From Colias croceus (Eukaryota; Arthropoda; Insecta; Lepidoptera; Pieridae): 64,000 bases of DNA. Positions 11,576 to 22,565 of the stretch are shown here, in pieces. The notes below the pieces were generated by a model that did no database searches, was not told where the DNA came from, and worked only from the letters and a program-made list of their open reading frames with translations. The position numbers and the translations under genes are program-made. Every line of letters starts with the position of its first letter. Within the stretch, counting starts at the first letter, position 1. Location of the stretch: positions 3,286,001 through 3,350,000 of the forward strand of contig NC_059546.1 of assembly GCF_905220415.1 (NCBI RefSeq), read 5' to 3'.

Positions 11576-11805
11576 ACACCACACATTCATTGGGTTGGCT
11601 ATCCCCCTTTTATTTTTAATTTTTGCCTTTGTATAAATTTTCTTTTTGTTTTAACCTTTATCTAGACCACAATGTATTAAGGGAAGGGACTGGCTTTCTT
11701 AACACAGGCTATGCCTAGCAAGAGAGCCAGAGCCTCATAATCATTATTGTATATTTTAAAGGTGAAATAAAGATTTATTTTATTTATTTATTTATTTATT
11801 TATGT

Positions 11806-12781
11806 CAGCACAATGTACTAAGAACATATTCATAAGGTGTCGGGCTCGAAGCAAATCGTTCACTTTCGGGTCCCAACAAAAGGGATTAGGAAAGGGACGG
11901 CCACAACAAAACGGAAGGGAATGAATGCCCGAGTGCGGATTATCGGCCCCCAGTGATTCTAATTTTACTTGGTTGGGGATATTGACAGGTAGACTAATGT
12001 GTTTTATATAAGTTTGGCTATGCTAATGACATTACGGGTGGAAAGTTAGTTGAATTCGGACTCTATTATCGGTTAAATTTAAATGTACTTTATAAGTAAC
12101 GTGGTCAATGTTAAATGCCCTTATAGGCAGGTACTTTAAATATTTTTGTTTTAATAAAGTTATAAGATTTACGGTCAATTTCACCACTGGTAATAATTTC
12201 AAGCTCCTATTGATATTGTAAATATGTAACATGATTTTATTTTTTCTGAATATTTTTTTTTCTTAGCATAATTCAACAATAACACAGGTCTTCAGGTCTT
12301 TATTACTCTATATTATTTCATCTTGTTGTCCATACAAACACTGCTGATGGAAATAATTAAAATACTTCCCACTTTCAACCTTTTTATCACATAAATAAAT
12401 AAATCTTTTTCAACGTCTCCCCTCAATATTGCAATAAATCAAGCTACAAATCAAATATATAACGACAAACAATCTGTAAACCTCTAATCGGCTTATGCTG
12501 GTATATCACAACCTTTTTGGTGACAAAAGTGCTTTACAAGTGCTTTACAAAACTTGTAAACCATTACTGTCTATTACAATATGTTTTAACATAAACTAGC
12601 TTGTGGTTATGTTAAAAGTTTGAAACAGAATGGATACTAACGCACGCATACGGTTATATTCGACGGTATCGTAAAGTAAATAAATATTTCAGGACAATTT
12701 TCACACACGGCACGATCTAACCACATACTAAGCTTTCGCAAGTGTTATGGAAACCAGATGACTCATACATTTATAATTTTA
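11806..12781. other. No gene seen between LINE and SINE
   Basis: The first 150 bases are more GC-rich (GTGTCGGGCTCGAAGC, GGGACGGCCACAAC) than the rest and may be part of another old retroelement, but I cannot identify it. The remainder is AT-rich. Confidence 0.4.
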
Positions 12782-12930
12782 AATAAATACTTATATAGAT
12801 AATTAACACCCAGACACAGAGCAAACGTCTATGTTCATCACACAAATATTTGCCCTGGGTGGGAATCGAACCCACGACCTCTGGCTTGGAAGGTAGGGTC
12901 ACTACCAACCAAGCCAACCGGTCAATCAAA
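12782..12930 (-). mobile_element. tRNA-derived SINE
   Basis: Read on the minus strand it begins GACCGGTTGGCTTGGTTGG (A-box region) and has GGTTCGATTCC (12872-12862), a canonical RNA polymerase III B box, set in a degenerate tRNA-like fold ending GGGCAAAT. A tRNA-unrelated tail with repeated TATATAAGTATTTATTTAAA-type sequence follows. It is too degenerate, and lacks the 3' tRNA end, for a working tRNA gene. Confidence 0.7.
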
Positions 12931-12951
12931 GGAATGAAATGAAGTCATGTT

Positions 12952-13640
12952 GATTTATTTATTTATTTATTAAGGTTTACCAGAAATTGTTACACAAATT
13001 GACAAATATACATAAAATTAAACTTAAAGCTAAGTGTACAATTTTAGATAGGTAAACACCACATTCACGAATGAAATTTAGACATTGAAAGTTAAAACAA
13101 CTTTATACAAAAAAAAACTACTTATACATTTAAATACAATACAAAAAAATCTAATATGTTTTACAAAAAAAAAATGTAACTTGTTTTACAAAAAAAAAAA
13201 AAACAAATCTAATATGTTTTTTGATGAACCAGAATCTTAAATTTACTTAGACTAAGGGAAAATATATCAATATCTTTAGAATATTTGTTGTAAAGTCTAC
13301 AGAGTCTGGGAATCGGAGAGCAGGAACCTAGGACAGTCTTACGAAAGGGAGAAGATAAAAGGTTAACGGGATTTCTGGGATATGTAAAAGGAACTTTAAA
13401 TTTGAATTTTGATAGCAACGCCGAACAGTTTATATGACCGTTTAAAATTTTAAATAAATATAGTAGATCTAATGCATTCCTTCTATTATCTAATTTTTTT
13501 ATTTTGAAGTGGGTTAGGCAACGATCATAACTTTTCAATTCTTTAGCTTTACCTGCAATTAAAAAAAAATATAATAACTTGGTGCCAAATTTCATCTATT
13601 TGGATTCTCTATCCTGCTATTTTTGCATGGATCACATCTG
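12952..13640 (-). mobile_element. 5'-truncated LINE fragment, reverse orientation
   Basis: The tail (ATTT)n at 12953-12973 marks the 3' end on the minus strand, followed inward by A/T-rich 3' sequence and the C-terminal coding remnant at 13209-13595. Confidence 0.65.
13209..13595 (-). pseudogene. C-terminal remnant of a LINE ORF2 protein (128 aa)
   Basis: Shows the typical region after the RT thumb of jockey/CR1-like LINEs: R-R-N-A-L-D-L-L-Y-L-F-K-I-L-N-G, then V-P-F-T-Y-P-R-N, F-R-K-T, S-P-I-P-R-L-C-R-L-Y-N, and D-I-D-I-F near the end. RT catalytic motifs are absent, so it is the fragment of a truncated copy and not a gene. Confidence 0.6.
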
Positions 13641-15296
13641 CCCATCCTTCCGAACTCCACATTAAAAAACTAATTGTTTGCATCTAATACTGATTATTAC
13701 CGGTCATAATTTCATCGGGGCTTAGTTTCCTAACTGTATGTATTTGTAAACTTAGATTCTGATATTGAGACAGATAGAAAACTTTGAATATATTAATTAA
13801 TTAATTTATTACCTACTACAAAGCTTGGATAGTGTTTTAATTAAACATTCTCTTCTGAAAAAACACACTACAAAGCACTTTATATTTTAATAAAATCTTA
13901 CTAATTTGCTTTTTTTATTGTTACGTTGCATTGTTCCCGTAAACTTTAACTCAACAGTTTTCCAAACAGTAGAAGCACTGTTTTTAATTATGATCTATTT
14001 TTACATCGGCTTTCAATAAAATCTTGATTAAATTTATGTTATATGGGGATTTTATTTTGTAAAGATAATTTTCACCTATCGTCCGACGCAATATTTACAT
14101 GAATATAAATTGTATATTGTAATAAATTTTAATTGTAATTACTAATTGTATGTAAACACACGCAAACATGTTTCCTTTCATTTATTTTCATAAATTATAA
14201 TGAAAATAAATGAAATTAAATGAAATGTAGACGTCTATGCAGGTTATTTGCTGTTTTCCATACTTTATTTGCCTATTACAATTGTGTTGTAGCTGATTTT
14301 ATATAATAATAATGTTCTAAAGTACAGGACGTTTCCTTAATGTTATTTATATATTTTTTTCTTTCGGGTGTAATTTTTTTTCCGCAGTCAAATTTCTTAA
14401 ACTTTACGTGTTTACAGGAATTGCCACAGATAATAATTAGCATTGTTTTACGTCCCAAGGGAAAGAGACGTAATGTCACAATGTGTATCACTAACTCTGT
14501 CTACGCAAGAAATGCAGGTACACTTGAAGTCCGTAAATGGCTAAGATTAATGAATAGCAAGAAATTCTCTGTGAAGTAAATACGAATTTTCTCCTCTACT
14601 TCAACTCAAAGAACTTCCGTTCGAAATTTCACTTGATTTTGTGAATAATTTAACATTTAAAACATTTTCCATTTAGACTATGTAACAAATTGGGGAATAG
14701 TAAGTTCTTTCGTGTGTCTTGATTTTCGGTTGTTCTGTATTTAGTTGCTTATATTAGATACTTACAAATTATTTTAATTTATTTAAGGTGTTGACCCCAA
14801 AGAAAATAAAATAGTAGCATGCGAGCTTTTTTTGTACGGTGTGTGAGGGCCAGAAACCTGTCGTTTCCTTACCCTTCCTACATTACTTTCGACAGTCCCT
14901 TCTGTATTTTTTCCTCTAACATTATTACTCCATTTGTAAAAGCTTAATGTCTGCACAGGATCTGAAACCTCTAAGTTCATGATAAGTTCATGGGTGATGG
15001 TAGCGCTTACCATCTGGCGCCCCAACTTATTTTACTGTAACCCATTTTATTTGAATAGTTTTACCTAAAGAAATTTTAAAATGAAACAGCTCTTCAGTTA
15101 AATTGTGCTAGTAAAGTGTTATATTATCTGTGCTGCTAATTTGTAGCCGGTCTAGTTGACGTTTTATACGATGCCATCGAGATTCGAATGGTAGTTGACC
15201 AATCGACTATTCAATAGGTGAAAATGTTAAGTGACTATGTTTATTACTAAAAAGTTACAGGAAAAAAATACCAATAGGTACAGCCTCTATGTATAA
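13641..15296. other. Gene-free AT-rich stretch
   Basis: Overlapping short frames on both strands at 14276-14579 and 14783-15025 have no family signature. No repeat recognised. Confidence 0.45.
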
Positions 15297-15456
15297 TCTT
15301 AATATATATAAATCTCGTGTCACAATGTTTGTCCTCAATGGAAACCTAAACTACTAAACCGATTATAATAAAAGTCGCACACCATGTGCAGTTCGATCCA
15401 ACTTGAGAGATAGGTCATTTTAGAGAAAGCGGGCGAAGCCGCGAGCGGTAAGCTAG
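15297..15456 (+). mobile_element. Non-autonomous Helitron-like copy (subtype D)
   Basis: A|TCTTAATATATATAAATCTCG start and GGGCGAAGCCGCGAGCGG...CTAG|T end. Near twin of 48114-48291 but lacking about 15 bp before the hairpin. Confidence 0.68.
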
Positions 15457-16160
15457 TCTAATTATAATTTCATATTTTAGTCAGTTCCAGAATTATGAAA
15501 TACATATATTCTTTTTCCTCATTGTATTTTATCACAACAATCATGGATGTATCTGTATGCAGTATTTTATGGATGAGCAAGTGAACACAAGAGAAAAATA
15601 ACCATGAATTGCAACATTTTGCCCATTATTCATGTTGATTGTAGCGACCATTTTAATAACGAAATAAATATATTTATTTGCGAAAACAATAAACGTATAT
15701 TTTTTACGAAGCGTGTTCAATCAAGTTTATTAGTTTACTTGAGTTAAGGGAAAATCGTTAAAACTTATCTAGTTTTAAAATATATAATTTAATTAACAAA
15801 AACAAATCGAAGAACATTCACAAAGACATTCATTTTTAATCGTTACGCCGCGCTGGTTGTCGGGTGTATCGCAAATATTTATTTTTAACTTCAATTTATT
15901 TGTTAACTTTCCAATTTTTGAAGTCCGAATAGAAAGACTAATTGCTTTTTCAATATTTGATATCTGAGCAATTAAATTAATTTTTTTTACCATCTGCCTT
16001 AATAATTACCTAAATCATATCTTAATACATATTGTTTATAAAATGGCGAGAGACACTCTAAACTAGTTTCCTGTGATTAGTCAGTAATTTTATTATTAGA
16101 TGTAATTTGTATAATAGGTATATTGCTTAAAATATGTTATAATACATTATTTGTTAATTC

Positions 16161-16225
16161 AAAGCCTTTGTCCAGCAGTGGACGTCCCACGGCTGAAACG
16201 AAACGAACGAACGAACGAACGTTCA
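16161..16225 (+). repeat. LINE 3' end with AACG tail
   Basis: AAAGCCTTTGTCCAGCAGTG followed by GACGTCCCACGGCTGAAACG and an (AACG)n run. The 'CAGCAGTGGAC' end is typical for RTE-like LINEs of Lepidoptera. Confidence 0.45.
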
Positions 16226-16785
16226 TACAGATTGAGCAAGAGACTGAAATATTACAAAAGAAATCTATTAACTTTTTATATAATATAATATCAGTAGTAT
16301 TCTAAGCTACAATTGCAAGAAATATTAATAAATAGAGAGTAAAATAGCTTCGACGCTCAAGCCTTCGGGCAACTGTTTATTTAAAAGGAAACATAAATAG
16401 CAAATAATATATTAGTAATATGGAATGAAGTTAGATTATAAAGAAAATAATCATATGTTTTGTTACAGATAACTTCTATTTACTAGATAAATATTATGTA
16501 GATCTCGAAGCGAGTTTGTTGCCTAATGTTTTAAAGAGCAATACTGTTTATTAAATAATCGTCACTTATAATAATTGATATATTTTTAAAATTGACTATT
16601 ATAAGTTCAGCCTATTAACTTATGTCTATAATCGGCGTACCCAAAAACGACTAATACACAGCGTATTTATTTATCGTAAATCGGATTTACGATATTTATT
16701 TGCGATTTGTCTTCTTTTATTTATTTTCTCTCTTCAAAATTTCCTCATTCATGATTCATGATAAATAAAATATGTCTATCAAAGT

Positions 16786-17012
16786 GACTTTGTTGTATTC
16801 TACGTAGTTATAGAACTACATACAACAAAGTCTCTTCTGCCTGTCTGTCCCTATGTATGATTAGATATCTAAAATTACGCAATGCATTTTGATACAGCTT
16901 TTTTAACGATAGTTATTCACGGAAGTTTGTATCTTTAATATAAAACCTGCTTATTACAAAATAGTCTATTATGCATAAGTATTGCACGTGCGAAGCCAGG
17001 TTGCACAGCTAA
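16786..17012 (+). mobile_element. Degenerate Helitron-like copy (subtype E)
   Basis: CTGTCCCTATGTATGATTAG and GCATTTTGATACAGCTTTTT match the subtype E interior, and it ends GCACAGCTAA. The 5' portion contains an imperfect hairpin around ACTTTGTTGTA / TACAACAAAGT (16786-16831). Confidence 0.45.
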
Positions 17013-17611
17013 CTGATAATAAATAACACGTAAGTTCGAGGATAAAGAATAAACGTATTTGTTTCTTAATTAAAAGGTTTCCCGTAATCTCAAGTGTTAA
17101 CCACAGTGCTGAGTGAGCAATTTAATGGGCTCTTAACACAATGGGCAGCGTTGGGCGAGTAATGACAATCACAACAGTGTACAGGGCCTAAATGTCTATG
17201 ACTGGCTTCCTTGTATATGTTTATTCATAATCGCCGTAATGGCGGAAAACATCGGCGACCATTTGTTGGGCCAACGTTGCCGATTGTGGAGAAGGTCCAT
17301 AAAACCCAATGATCTAAATATACCACGCTTCATACAAGTGACCAATCCATTAGAGGTGTTAATATATTACCAACCGGTATTAGTTTCACGTGAGTTTGCG
17401 GGGTTTTTACTCGTTTTTGTTGGCTCAAAGGTTTGTAAGTGATTAATTTTAACGGGGAAGTAGATTGCGTACGCTGTAGAATTATTTTTGTGTTGTGTTT
17501 AAGTTTTATAGAGGGTTTCATATTTAAAGAACAATAATCAAGTGCGTGAAATTTACCAGTTTTCAGTCAGCTGGAGAGCTTGTAATATTATGTTAATCAA
17601 TAATAAGTTAA
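17013..17611. other. No gene seen; moderately complex sequence
   Basis: 17060-17440 is less AT-rich and less repetitive than average, and a 67-codon frame at 17239-17442 has no recognisable family. It could be conserved non-coding DNA, which cannot be judged from one sequence. Confidence 0.35.
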
Positions 17612-18402
17612 ATAAGGGCGTAGGGATGTGACGACCCCATCGCCCACGGTTGGAATATCTGTTGTCTACGTGACAACAGATATTCCACCCGTGCAATCAG
17701 TCAACCTGCAGGACACCTTGTGGCGGGGTGTCGGGGAGTAGCGACCCCGCGGGAACCGAGTGCTCCTGGGGGAGGCCCCTGTCTTCATCTCCGGCTTGCC
17801 TTCACCGGCCGGTCGGAGTGAAGCCTGACGAGGACAGGACCCCCACCTCTGGCTTGCCTTAACCGGCCGGCCAGAGTGGAGTCGCGAGAGCTTTTAGCTC
17901 GAAGGGTGGATGCGAAGCGTAAGTGGCGAGTGGGCACGTGATGCTGGACCCTCAGGGAGCGCGTGATCGTAGTTTAAAGTCCAGGGACACCTCTCCACCC
18001 TTAGCTGCTCACAATATGTTGCCCCCTTGTCGCACTATTGCAGTGACTTATTTCGGGGGCCCATACAGTGAGAGGGCGAGTCACCACCTGCCAACAAATT
18101 TTTACTTCCCTTAAGTAGAAAGGCAGGTGCCATAGTTTCCATAGTCCCCAATGCCAGTCCATGTAGCATCCCATTCCATAGCCCGGTTTATTTTGCTTCC
18201 ATTTCTCACAATAGTCCTACATCGGCCGCGGACTGCCTAGGACTGTATCTCTATAGTGCAGTCATGAGCAGGCTGCGGCTGGTGTCCCACAACACAGTAA
18301 AAGTCTCGAAAGGGCCTCTGCGTGTTGGATCCGTGTCCCCACGTAAGCCTTCCAAAGGTCCGGGTACCGTCCTTCTGGTGGTACCCGAGTATTATGGAGT
18401 TA
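17612..18402. mobile_element. GC-rich inserted element with 13-bp target duplication
   Basis: About 790 bp of markedly GC-rich sequence bounded by AATAATAAGTTAA at 17599-17611 and again at 18403-18415. It carries a long hairpin near the left end (17645-17693) and two similar blocks CTCCGGCTTGCCTTCACCGG and CTCTGGCTTGCCTTAACCGG (17789 and 17848). No long open frame. The long target duplication suggests a retroelement fragment or a SINE-like derivative; the family is not recognised. Confidence 0.55.
17645..17693. repeat. 22-bp-arm hairpin in the GC-rich insertion
   Basis: CACGGTTGGAATATCTG... and its reverse complement are separated by TACGT. There are 22 pairs with one mismatch (17650/17688), giving a very stable stem-loop in RNA or DNA. 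Confidence 0.85.
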
Positions 18403-18621
18403 AATAATAAGTTAATGTCGTCATGTTAAATAATAAGTTATTTACTAAGAGATATTTGAAGATGTTACTAATATTACATCCCACTAAATATTCTAGTTAT
18501 ACGTAAATTTCAAACTGTATGCTACAGTAATGTACATAAACATCAGTTCTCTTAGAACAAGAGACTTTCTCAAAAACTGTTTCAACAGACTGAAATTCGC
18601 AACTCTCGATCTGAGTTTAAT

Positions 18622-18764
18622 GGTGAGTTTACACGAACTAACACAAGCGCGTGTAAACATGCTGAGCTAGTTTTGATTAGTGTTTAGTGTCAGTGAAACT
18701 GTCAAGGTGGAGATTACTTGCTTGTTGCGAACAATACGAAACTTGCTTGTAAACTTCCCTTTAT
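18622..18764. mobile_element. Possible small MITE with GAGTTTACACGAAC-like ends
   Basis: GTGAGTTTACACGAACTA on the left and CTTGCTTGTAAACTTCCC on the right form imperfect inverted repeats. Internal ACACAAGCGCGTGTAAAC repeats the motif. No coding capacity. Confidence 0.35.
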
Positions 18765-20473
18765 TTTTGGTTTAGCAAAATGCATTAACTCGAACCAAAT
18801 TCCTAATGTTTTGAAATGTTTTGAAATCCACTGTTTCTATTAGGGACTATAATTAACGGTTTTATTAATAACCTCTACATATTTTTTGCGAATAGTAAAT
18901 GTTCCAATATTTCATTAAATATTTTATTGATTTCTGCTGAGCTAGCAGAATCAGTGCTTCTTGGAAATTTGACGAAAACATGCTTATTAAGCAATTGGTG
19001 GAATTATTATTTGATTATATGTTTTACATTTAATAACTTCTTTTTTTCACGTTTTTTTGTTTAATATTAATTCGCCTATTTGTCTAAAAGAAAATTTAAT
19101 AAACAAAACGTTGAATTACGATTGGCTCAGGGAATTCCAAAATTGTTTATATTGAACCCGCAGTATTCTCCAAGCTGTCAAAGTTTTTCTAGATTGATTT
19201 ATTAGAAAATTTTATGAAAAATCTCGTGACAAATTTTATAACCCCGCCTGTTATTTAACTTCACAATTATGAAACTTTTGTACGAAGATTTATAAAGTTT
19301 TTTATTCGACAACAACATTTTTTGTAAATTGTTAATGGTTAATAATACTTCTTTTTTATTATAATTACTTTTTAATAAATATGACGTTATAAAAATTGAT
19401 GTATGATGTGAGCGATGGTAAAGTTTTAAAAGTTGCACGCAAACCTTTGGTATATTTCTGAACGTTATAAAATATATAACGTTATACTTAAATTATAATT
19501 ATGAAAAAAGTAATAATTAGCACAGTCTGTATATAGAGCTTAGCTAGGAATAAGAAACCCAGGATTCTGTTTGGTTTCTTATTCTTTACAGAGATAATAT
19601 GAGTTAAAACTTATTTCAAGTAGGTAAGTAATCATTTTTATTAATAAATCTCAAAATATTTGAACGACTTATTTGATCGTATTTTTAATATGGAATCTAT
19701 ACAGTATGTACCTTACTTCGAGCGATATTGTAATAAAAAAAATGCTCGTTCATTTCCTGAGGATTGAATATTTAGACAAAACACCGACATTACATAAAAA
19801 CATGCCTCAAAAAGCAAAATGAAAAGGTAAACCGAGAACCTTCTTATCGAGGACAGAGTTAATATTTCCACAGAAGCACTACCGAAATCGATATCGGCAG
19901 GTAAACACGACAATCGCGAGTTTCTAAGGAATATCGGATGTCAAGTTGTTTACAGAAACCCCTTAACGTGACTCGATTACTCTCAATCCGAATCCAGTGT
20001 AATCGAAATCCGGGTCTATTCTAACTGGCCGAGATTGGAACAAGAGCTCAAAACTTTGACGTTCCGATAATAATAACGTTCAAATATCATGTTTTATTTC
20101 AAGAATGGTTGGTTTTGCTTGATGGAAAAAAGGCTTCCTTTTAATAACGGGAATCAAGTGACTTGGTGTAACTCTTGAGTTATGGTTATTCATGTTGTTA
20201 TATCACATAGTTGTATAAAAAACATAAAACAAATAAATTAACAAACGAATAAGTACCTACTCGTTTAGATCGTTTGTTCAATATAAGGAAAAAAATCGCT
20301 CTGAGATTATTGCGTTATTAAACATTCCCCAACGTCGTACATTTCTGAAATTACAGTTAATATTTAATTAGTTTATTTGCTTATTACATTTTTATTAACA
20401 TTTTAAGTATGATGTTTGATAACTGGATCATGAGTCTACTTACGAAATGTTTGACAATATGCGAATTAAAATA
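18765..20473. other. Gene-free stretch; complex patch near 19860-20050
   Basis: No gene found. The patch at about 19860-20050 (GAAATCGATATCGGCAGG, TAATCGAAATCCGGGTC) is higher in GC and non-repetitive, perhaps conserved non-coding DNA. Confidence 0.35.
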
Positions 20474-20975
20474 TTGATAACTCGCTGTGCTCCGCGGATT
20501 TACCCGCTTTGCTCCGCTCCTGTTTTTCTTGATGATAATAATTATATACTTAGGTACAATTTATTACAATTTACAATTTATATAATATACACAACTAGCG
20601 GTCCGCCCCGGCTTCGCCCGTGGTACATATTAACGTTTTCTCTACATAAGAACCATCCTCGTACTTCAAGGAATATAATAAAAAAAGAATTATCGAAATC
20701 GGTTCAGCCGTTCTCGAGTTATGGAATTACAACGAAAAGTGGCATTGATTTTTATATATTAGATTTTCGATGGGTCCTGGAGGGAAAGAACTTGAAATAC
20801 TGAAGATATCAAATTTTGCTGAAAGGAAACATTCCTTTATTTTTAAAAAGAAATAGAACTGCATTCAAAGATTTTCAAAATCAAGAATTTTTCAAATCTG
20901 ACCAGTAGTTCCGGAGATTAGCGCGTTCAATCAATCAAACAAACTCACAATGTACAATTTTAAGTATATATAGAA
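20474..20975 (-). mobile_element. Helitron-like subtype B copy, interrupted
   Basis: Left part 20474-20545 (GTGCTCCGCGGATTTACCCG) and right part about 20880-20975 (GACCAGTAGTTCCGGAGATT, AGCGCGTTCAATCAATC) are the two ends of one degraded subtype B copy. The middle is replaced by other sequence including a complete subtype C copy. Confidence 0.5.
20595..20763 (-). mobile_element. Non-autonomous Helitron-like copy (subtype C), nested
   Basis: CTAG after A on the left, CGGTCCGCCCCGGCTTCGCC hairpin, GAATTATCGAAATCGGTTCA inside, and 5' end ...TATTAGA before T. It matches 28692-28858 and 53388-53566 and is inserted in the subtype B remnant. Confidence 0.65.
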
Positions 20976-22309
20976 TAAGATATTATATGTTCAATAAAGC
21001 CACCAACATTTCTTCATACCGATAAGGAAATTGTTATGGAAAATGTCATTATTCAAATCCCATTTTCTTCCTGTCCTGAGGGATCAAACTCGTACACGTA
21101 TTCTAATTTCTTAAGGCGGGTTTTGGAATCGTTTACGATTTTCACTAAAATATTCTGCCTTTCAATTTAAATATTTAATTAAAGGATTCTAAGTACGTAG
21201 CTCTTATTCATACATAATTTAATTTAGTTCATAAACCCTTATATGTGAGGTATGTTGGTAATTTAAGGTTTATAATATGTTCTGTTAATATCATTAGGAT
21301 GTGGATTTATTTGTATAGGTTTAATAACAACGGAAACTCACGGAAACATGATTTTTTATAATATATACTCATAAGGCGGGTTCATACAGAGTGAGCAGCC
21401 TGCGCATATATTCCGCGCGAAGCAGCTGGTCAGTGTGGACGTGACACGGCTGCGGAAAGCGGAGGTACACGCAGCTTGCTCTGTGTAGACGTTGTGGATC
21501 CACCTTATGATGATTTTTATTGCACAGACTTTAGAAATATTTTGTGACAACAAAAGTAATCATCTTAATCTAATAATTCATTATGTTATATGTATTTCTA
21601 CATTAGAAACGTTGTGAACAGAAAACTTAACAAATATTTTAAATGAAACACGAACGCTAAATATGCTTCTCTAGTGTGATATATTGTAGATAATTCTAGC
21701 AGATACAAGGTAGTATCTAATTTATGCTCCTTTGTAAGATTATTCTGAATTTGCGTGAATGGAAGCGACGTTGATGATGAAATGTAATTAAATCAATTAA
21801 TACCAACATCTAGTACATGCCGTAATGCCAATTAGAAACTATTACGGCGAATCTATAACAATATTGTGTTGCATAATTAAATGTTTCACTCAAATAAATA
21901 ACTCAATAACTTTACTTAATTCAATAACTTTTTTCTTCAATGTCAATGTTTAAGCGCTTTTGAATATAATAACATATAGTACCTACATATTATTTCATAC
22001 CAATTATTGGTACACTATTATAGTGTTTTCTTATTGGTAAGGTGAATTCAAGGTTGCTAAATGAAAAATTATGTACAATTTCGAAGACATTATTTTGTTT
22101 CTCTCCATAATGCTGCGCTACCATCAAATTGGTCTTTTGGAAAGGTTACGTGGGAAAATATTATGTACAGAGAATTTTTATATAATTTTTATGGCTGTAA
22201 TCCGTACTCTTTGGATTTTGCCCAGGAAATTTCATTTTAAGTATCCTCCTTATTATTTTGAATTTTCATATTTTAAGTATCCTCCCCATTTTAAAGGGCT
22301 TATAGACTG
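20976..22309. other. Gene-free stretch apart from one MITE
   Basis: No gene seen outside the inverted-repeat element at 21370-21509. A frame at 22071-22418 runs into a retroelement tail and is not a gene. Confidence 0.45.
21370..21509. mobile_element. Small GC-rich inverted-repeat element (MITE-like)
   Basis: CATAAGGCGGGTTCATACAG on the left and CCACCTTATG on the right, with AGAGTGAGCAGCCTGCG / CGCAGCTTGCTCTGTG just inside, form imperfect inverted repeats. The body is GC-rich (GACCAGCTGCTT, CCGCGCGAAG). Confidence 0.45.
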
Positions 22310-22565
22310 CTATTTACATTCGTTCACTCACAAACTCGTGCTCATACATATACCGACAAATCCAAACACACACACACACAAATCCAAACACACTCCACCC
22401 TTAACTATTAATATTTAGTTATAAACAATTTATTTTTTTCTTAAAGATAACCTATTTTAAGTTAAGGAAGAGCGGGTCCTCCTGACACAGGTTTTATCTT
22501 AAACCTACTACTCCATATTGTATGAAATTGAGAAGGGAAATAAACTGTTTTTATTTTTTTATTTA
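22310..22565 (+). mobile_element. LINE 3' untranslated fragment
   Basis: A CA-rich tract (22366-22380), GGAAGAGCGGGTCCTCCTGA, CACAGG, AATAAAC and a T-rich tail parallel the 3' region of the LINE at 9722-11805. The coding part is lost. Just upstream, ATTTTAAGTATCCTCC occurs twice about 31 bp apart (22236, 22270). Confidence 0.5.

Larger units (their letters stand above)
9722..11805 (+). mobile_element. 5'-truncated non-LTR retrotransposon (LINE) with RT domain
   Basis: Contains the reverse transcriptase frame at 9882-11390, a 3' untranslated region with a CA-rich tract, AATAAAG near 11766 and a terminal (TTTA)n run ending about 11804. The endonuclease half and the first RT motifs are missing, so it is a 5'-truncated insertion; the exact 5' junction between 9722 and 9880 is not visible. 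The 3' region resembles 22310-22565 (CA tract, 'GACACAGG/AACACAGG', T-rich tail). Confidence 0.8.

Noticed and set aside
12850..12930. True tRNA gene on the minus strand
   Set aside because: The fold is degenerate and is joined to a SINE-type tail; only the A- and B-box regions are preserved.
13081..13210. Repeated short blocks around poly-A (ACAAAAAAAAA) as a CRISPR-like array
   Set aside because: They are irregular A-runs in the 3' part of a LINE fragment; no repeat-spacer order.
20447..20803. 118-codon open frame
   Set aside because: It runs through two Helitron-like repeats and has no protein signature.
22071..22418. 115-codon open frame
   Set aside because: The second half is the CA-rich 3' region of a LINE and the first half is not recognisable.
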